Shown here in pieces: positions 60,786 to 64,000 of a stretch of 64,000 bases of DNA. Each line of letters starts with the position of its first letter. Positions within the stretch are counted from its first letter, which is position 1. The DNA lies in the NCBI GenBank assembly GCA_023433405.1, contig JAEZCT010000022.1:76862-140861 (forward strand), in the 5' to 3' direction. Under the pieces are notes generated by a model. That model saw nothing but the letters and a program-made list of their open reading frames with translations. It was not told the DNA's origin and did not search any database. The position numbers and the translations under genes are program-made. Source of the stretch: Bacillota bacterium (GTDB taxonomy: Bacteria > Bacillota > Clostridia > Oscillospirales > Ruminococcaceae).

Positions 60786-62861
60786 ATGTACACACTGCAA
60801 AACGAATACTTAAAAGTAAGCTTCGACGAGCAAATGCGCCTGATACTGCTGGAATCTCCCCTGGACGGCACGGAGAATATCATAGCAAAACCGGAGCGAA
60901 ATGCCTTTTTTCTAAACTGCCGGCATAATGAAAATTGGGAGGAGAGCGTGTTTGCCGACAACCAGTCTTTTGAAATTACCCAAAAGGAACAGTTGCTGCA
61001 ATTCCGCTGTAATCAGCTTCGCGCTCAAAGCGGTTGGCTGGATATCGGGCTGACACTCACCGTAACCCTGGAGCAGGGGGAGCTTCTTTTTGATGCGGTA
61101 ATTGATAACCGCGACCGCAACAGCCTGTTGGTGCTGGATTTTGAATATCCCCGTGTCGGTGCCGTTAAAACAATGAACAACGAGGAGCCCTCTCTGCTTT
61201 TTCCGGAGCAAAGCGGTATTCGAATCGACCGGGTGGGGCAATGGCTTGCCAGCCGTTATGAGGAGGAAAGCCGCGAGCCGCAGGCTAACAGCTACTCCAC
61301 ATTATATCCCGGCAGCAACGGCAGTATGCACTGGATGGCTCTGGAGGGCGGAGGTGAAACGCTTTTTGTTCAGTGCAGGGATAAGGATCACTATGCATCG
61401 TTTTTAAGAGCGGACGGCTGTTACGATGACCCCGGCTCTGTCAGCCTGATATTCGGTCTCATGCCCTTTGTAAAAGCAGGAGAAGCTTGGACTGCGCCCC
61501 AAAGCGCGCTGATGTTCTACCGGGGAAGCTGGCATAAGGGCGCGGACCAATACAAACAGTGGGCCGCATGCTTCTCAAGCAACCACCCGGTACCCAGCTG
61601 GGTTGATACCATGCTAGGCTATTTTCTGGTCATCAACAAACAGCAATACGGCCATGAGATGTGGCCGTATGAGACTCTCCCCGCGCTGTATGAAATGGCC
61701 AAAGCTCACGGCTTTGACACCCTTGGTCTTTTTGGTTGGTATCACAGCGGCCATGACAACCAATATCCGGACTTAGAGGTGTCCGAGAGTCTGGGCGGCT
61801 CGGATGGTCTTCGCACCGCGATTAAGCAGGTTCAGCAGGCGGGGGGCAGGGTAACGCTGTATCAGCAGGGGCATTTAATAGACCCCACAACGGACTATTA
61901 TCGCGACGGTGGCTACCGGTATGAGAGCCGTAACCGCAACAACCTTCCATACTGGGAGTACTACGACAAGGCGCACAAAAGCACCTTTATGGAATATTTC
62001 ACCTCCAAATATTTCGCGTTGTCCTGTCCGTCCTGTCCGGAATGGAGGGAGCTGATGTGCCAAAAGATAGACTGGGCAAAAACCTTCGGCCCGGATGGCG
62101 TTTTGTTTGACCAGATAGGCGGCTTACCCCCATACCCGTGCTTTAACGAAGACCATCCCCATGAAAAGGGCAAGCCCTCCCTCTCCATATCCGGCGGGCG
62201 CAAAAAGCTGCTTGCCGAAATGCAGAGCCAAAGCAAGAAAGAGGCGCCGGAATTCGCCTTTTTCTCAGAGCATATCACCGATGTATACGCCGCACATCTG
62301 GATTGTCTGCACGGCATCGGCTCCATGCCCTCGCCCGAGGGCGCATACATCCGAGAAAATGCACGAATAGGTCCGGTAAACGAGCCCTCTCTTTTTCGCT
62401 ATTGCTTTCCAAGCTCACGCGTTACTATACGAAACCCGCGACCCTACATCAGTAAACGCGCTGCCAATTACGTGTTTGCCTTTGGGTTTGTTTTCGAGCT
62501 GGAGATTCGCTATCAGGCGGACTGCGAGGATATATTAGCAGATAAATGGCCCGAGGAGCGTATTTACGCCCAAAAGGTGAGCAACCTGCGCAAGCGCTAC
62601 AGCAAAGAGCTGCTGCAAGCTAGTTTTGTTGACGATCGCTTAATTGATGAGGTATCGCCCGGCATTATTGCAAAGGCCTATGAAAGCGGCGACACTACGG
62701 CTGTTGCGCTTTGGAATGATTCCACTGAAGATAAGCCTCTTACCTTGTCTGTTAAGGGGGCAAGGCTCAAGGAGTATTCCACAGTGGATCAAACGCTGTC
62801 GGCCTTGCCCGACCGTATTCCAGCCAGGACCATTGCGCTTGCATTGTTTGAAAACGGGTAA
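60786..62861 (+). CDS. Putative glycoside hydrolase (DUF6259-like)
   Basis: A 691-residue soluble protein without signal peptide. Residues 1-260 look like a beta-rich N-terminal domain (WLDIGLTLTVTLEQGELLFD). The middle (about 275-560) looks like a TIM barrel with carboxylates in HGFDTLGLFGWYHSGHDNQY, FGPDGVLFDQIGGLPP and FAFFSEHITDVYAAH, of which Asp in DQIGG and Glu in SEH are candidates for catalysis. A small beta domain ends the protein. The pattern recalls DUF6259 proteins found in polysaccharide loci. GGATTGGAGGAG precedes the start. No transporter is adjacent, and the substrate is unknown. Confidence 0.65.
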   Translation: MYTLQNEYLKVSFDEQMRLILLESPLDGTENIIAKPERNAFFLNCRHNENWEESVFADNQSFEITQKEQLLQFRCNQLRAQSGWLDIGLTLTVTLEQGELLFDAVIDNRDRNSLLVLDFEYPRVGAVKTMNNEEPSLLFPEQSGIRIDRVGQWLASRYEEESREPQANSYSTLYPGSNGSMHWMALEGGGETLFVQCRDKDHYASFLRADGCYDDPGSVSLIFGLMPFVKAGEAWTAPQSALMFYRGSWHKGADQYKQWAACFSSNHPVPSWVDTMLGYFLVINKQQYGHEMWPYETLPALYEMAKAHGFDTLGLFGWYHSGHDNQYPDLEVSESLGGSDGLRTAIKQVQQAGGRVTLYQQGHLIDPTTDYYRDGGYRYESRNRNNLPYWEYYDKAHKSTFMEYFTSKYFALSCPSCPEWRELMCQKIDWAKTFGPDGVLFDQIGGLPPYPCFNEDHPHEKGKPSLSISGGRKKLLAEMQSQSKKEAPEFAFFSEHITDVYAAHLDCLHGIGSMPSPEGAYIRENARIGPVNEPSLFRYCFPSSRVTIRNPRPYISKRAANYVFAFGFVFELEIRYQADCEDILADKWPEERIYAQKVSNLRKRYSKELLQASFVDDRLIDEVSPGIIAKAYESGDTTAVALWNDSTEDKPLTLSVKGARLKEYSTVDQTLSALPDRIPARTIALALFENG

Positions 62862-62883
62862 GCCAGCCTTACCTTCATTTTTA

Positions 62884-62983
62884 ACTATTATCCGATTAAA
62901 AAATGTATAAAAATCAAGTCATAATCTTTAATTTATGGATTTTGACGCGGATTTTTATCAACACTTTTATCGGAAAATAGTAT
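62884..62983 (-). repeat. R102 element, variant B, intact copy
   Basis: ACTATTATCCGATTAAAAAA, CAAGTCATAATCTTTAATTT, GGATTTTGACGCGGATTTTT and CGGAAAATAGTAT give the same variant as 20253-20353, in reverse orientation. Its end lies at the stop codon of the RHS fragment. Confidence 0.88.
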
Positions 62984-63294
62984 TAGGCGCTTACGTTGGA
63001 TGTTGTCCCGTTACCGTAGGAGGAGCCGCCGCTGCCTGAGGAGCTACTGCCCGAGCCACTATTGGTGGTTGTTGGCTTGGGACTGCTGGGAGTAGACGCA
63101 GACGTCGGTGTTAACCAGCTTGAAACAGTTTTTACTACATTGGTTACTTCTGTTTTGACCGTCTCCACAATCTTGTTTACCGCATCAGACACCGCTTTCG
63201 CAAGGTCGTTAAAGCAGTTGCCAAACATCCCGCTGGGGTCGTTATACATCACCGGGGTTAATTGATTATAGTGATACTTAGAACCCGTACTCAA
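62983..63294 (-). pseudogene. C-terminal fragment of an RHS-repeat protein
   Basis: The first residues, KYHYNQLTPVMYNDPSGMFG, match the end of the RHS core (NPVxYxDPSG), after which RHS proteins carry variable toxin or effector tails. The tail here is about 80 residues, with VNKIVETVKTEVTNVVKTVS (helical) followed by a Ser/Gly/Thr-rich end. The rest of the RHS protein is missing: the upstream side is taken by a transposase fragment. The stop codon lies at the edge of an R102 copy. It is a remnant rather than a working gene. Confidence 0.65.
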
Positions 63295-63600
63295 AACCGA
63301 TTCAATAAAATGGAGATATGAGAGATGGTAACCATGGCAGCAGCAGAAAGAGTCCGGATCTCATAATCCTTTGAGAGCCTGCGGGAGTGGTTCATCCAGC
63401 TGAAAGTGCGTTCAATGCGCCAGCGTTTCGGGAGAATTTGCCACTCGGTTGGTTTAATACGTTCGGAAATGTCAACTGGCAGACTAAGCTCAGATGCAGC
63501 AGCAACAAAGGTTTTACGGTACCCCGCATCGGCACAAATGCCTTTGAGGGTTGGATAGCTCTCAAAGGCTTTGGCTAATACCGCTCCACCTGTGGAAAAG
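63291..63600 (-). mobile_element. IS5-type transposase, C-terminal fragment
   Basis: About 100 residues of the DDE transposase of an IS5-family element: the second Asp in GICADAGYRKTF, and the Glu in WRIERTFSWMNHSRRLSKDY. The end is ISHISILLNRF. The N-terminal half, including the first Asp, is absent, and the frame runs into unrelated sequence near 63590-63600. Its 3' end abuts the RHS fragment. No complete terminal repeats are seen, so it cannot move. Confidence 0.78.
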
Positions 63601-63603
63601 AAG

Positions 63604-64000
63604 ATGAACGCCGTCGCAAATAAGCGCGCCTTTGCCGACGACATCAACCTGCCGCTGCTGCTGGCGATGGAAAAGGGGGCGGAGGACGGCCGCTATGAGA
63701 AGGCCGACCTCTTCTCGCTGCGCACCATCCGCCCGAACCTGCCTCCAACGAACGCGGACAGCGCGGAGGACGCGCTGATGCTCTCCCTCAACTACCGAAA
63801 CCGCGTGGATTTCCCTACCTCCAGCGGCTGTATGCTGATGGGCAGTAACCGCAATTCGGGCGCACCCTATGTCATCACCGTCGAGCCGAGCGCTCCCCAG
63901 TATGTCCCACAGCAGTCCGCCACGCAGAACAACACCCTTTTGTACGTCATGCTGTTTGTGCTGGGCACCGCACTGGTGGCAATCTGCGCCTTTATGGCGG
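63604..64000 (+). CDS. Unknown protein, partial (continues beyond window)
   Basis: A plus-strand frame open from at least 63568 to the window end, read from the ATG at 63604 for 132 codons. The first part is soluble and acidic (LPLLLAMEKGAEDGRYEKAD, then TIRPNLPPTNADSAEDALML). A Gln/Pro-rich stretch (PQYVPQQSATQNN) precedes a predicted membrane helix (TLLYVMLFVLGTALVAICAF) at the edge. The base composition is GC-richer than the area before. The 5' side adjoins the IS5 remnant, so the true start may be lost. No family is recognised. Confidence 0.5.
   Translation, partial: MNAVANKRAFADDINLPLLLAMEKGAEDGRYEKADLFSLRTIRPNLPPTNADSAEDALMLSLNYRNRVDFPTSSGCMLMGSNRNSGAPYVITVEPSAPQYVPQQSATQNNTLLYVMLFVLGTALVAICAFMA

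Noticed and set aside
928..62983. The evenly sized repeats as a CRISPR array
   Set aside because: Copies are kilobases apart, lie in both orientations, have inverted ends, and there are no spacers or cas genes.
1..64000. tRNA and rRNA genes
   Set aside because: No cloverleaf with a TTCGA-type arm was found other than the tRNA-like part of tmRNA, and no rRNA sequence was recognised.

Overview
The window looks like a chromosomal segment of an anaerobic Gram-positive bacterium of the class Clostridia. Evidence for this is the gene order SRP RNA - dnaX - ybaB - recR - smpB - ssrA, the strong purine-rich ribosome binding sites, lipoprotein-type binding proteins, a sortase-type surface protein and glycyl-radical and radical-SAM enzymes. 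Most of it is moderately GC-rich. The stretch from about 48.7 to 52.2 kb is clearly more AT-rich and looks acquired. The species cannot be named from the sequence alone.

Layout. 0-8.3 kb: end of a PucR-type regulator, then a permease and a FAD-dependent oxidoreductase on the minus strand, divergent from a D-2-hydroxyacid dehydrogenase, an aminotransferase and an AEC-type carrier. This is probably a locus for an organic, hydroxy or amino acid. The minus-strand operon has a consensus promoter and a short leader with mutually exclusive antiterminator and terminator hairpins. 8.8-13.3 kb: a zinc alcohol/polyol dehydrogenase, a PfkB sugar kinase, and on the minus strand an XRE regulator with a split dihydroxyacetone kinase (dhaK-dhaL). 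13.9-26.1 kb: an Lpl/Ytc-type ABC importer, a glycyl-radical activase, a second dhaK-dhaL pair, a glycyl-radical enzyme with a Cys-x-Glu active site, an MmsA-type aldehyde dehydrogenase, an aldo-keto reductase and a UPF0303 protein. This cluster looks like an uncharacterised anaerobic polyol or sugar pathway.

27-48.7 kb: single genes (a B12-binding radical SAM protein, cytidine deaminase, a lactonase-like propeller, an EamA transporter, a 1189-residue sortase-type surface protein), an M20 peptidase with two membrane proteins, malQ-glgP for glycogen, deoD, a HIT protein, and the conserved block SRP RNA-dnaX-ybaB-recR-smpB-tmRNA. 48.7-52.2 kb: an N-terminally truncated integrase next to tmRNA, and an AT-rich island with a membrane-bound MerR-type regulator. 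52.3-60.3 kb: a Dpp-type peptide importer with an M14 carboxypeptidase and a proline iminopeptidase-like hydrolase. 60.8-62.9 kb: a putative DUF6259-type glycosidase. 63-64 kb: a mosaic of an RHS tail, an IS5-type transposase end and an unknown truncated gene.

The most striking non-coding feature is a dispersed element of about 102 bp, named R102 here. It is flanked by TA, has inverted ends and can fold along its whole length. There are nine near-intact or intact-length copies and about ten decayed or partial ones, almost all at gene 3' ends. In five places the element overlaps or supplies the stop codon; one copy is inserted in another and one splits a terminator hairpin. Also notable are a run of nine C in dnaX placed so that a one-base slip would give a gamma-like short product, and an SRP RNA of intermediate length.
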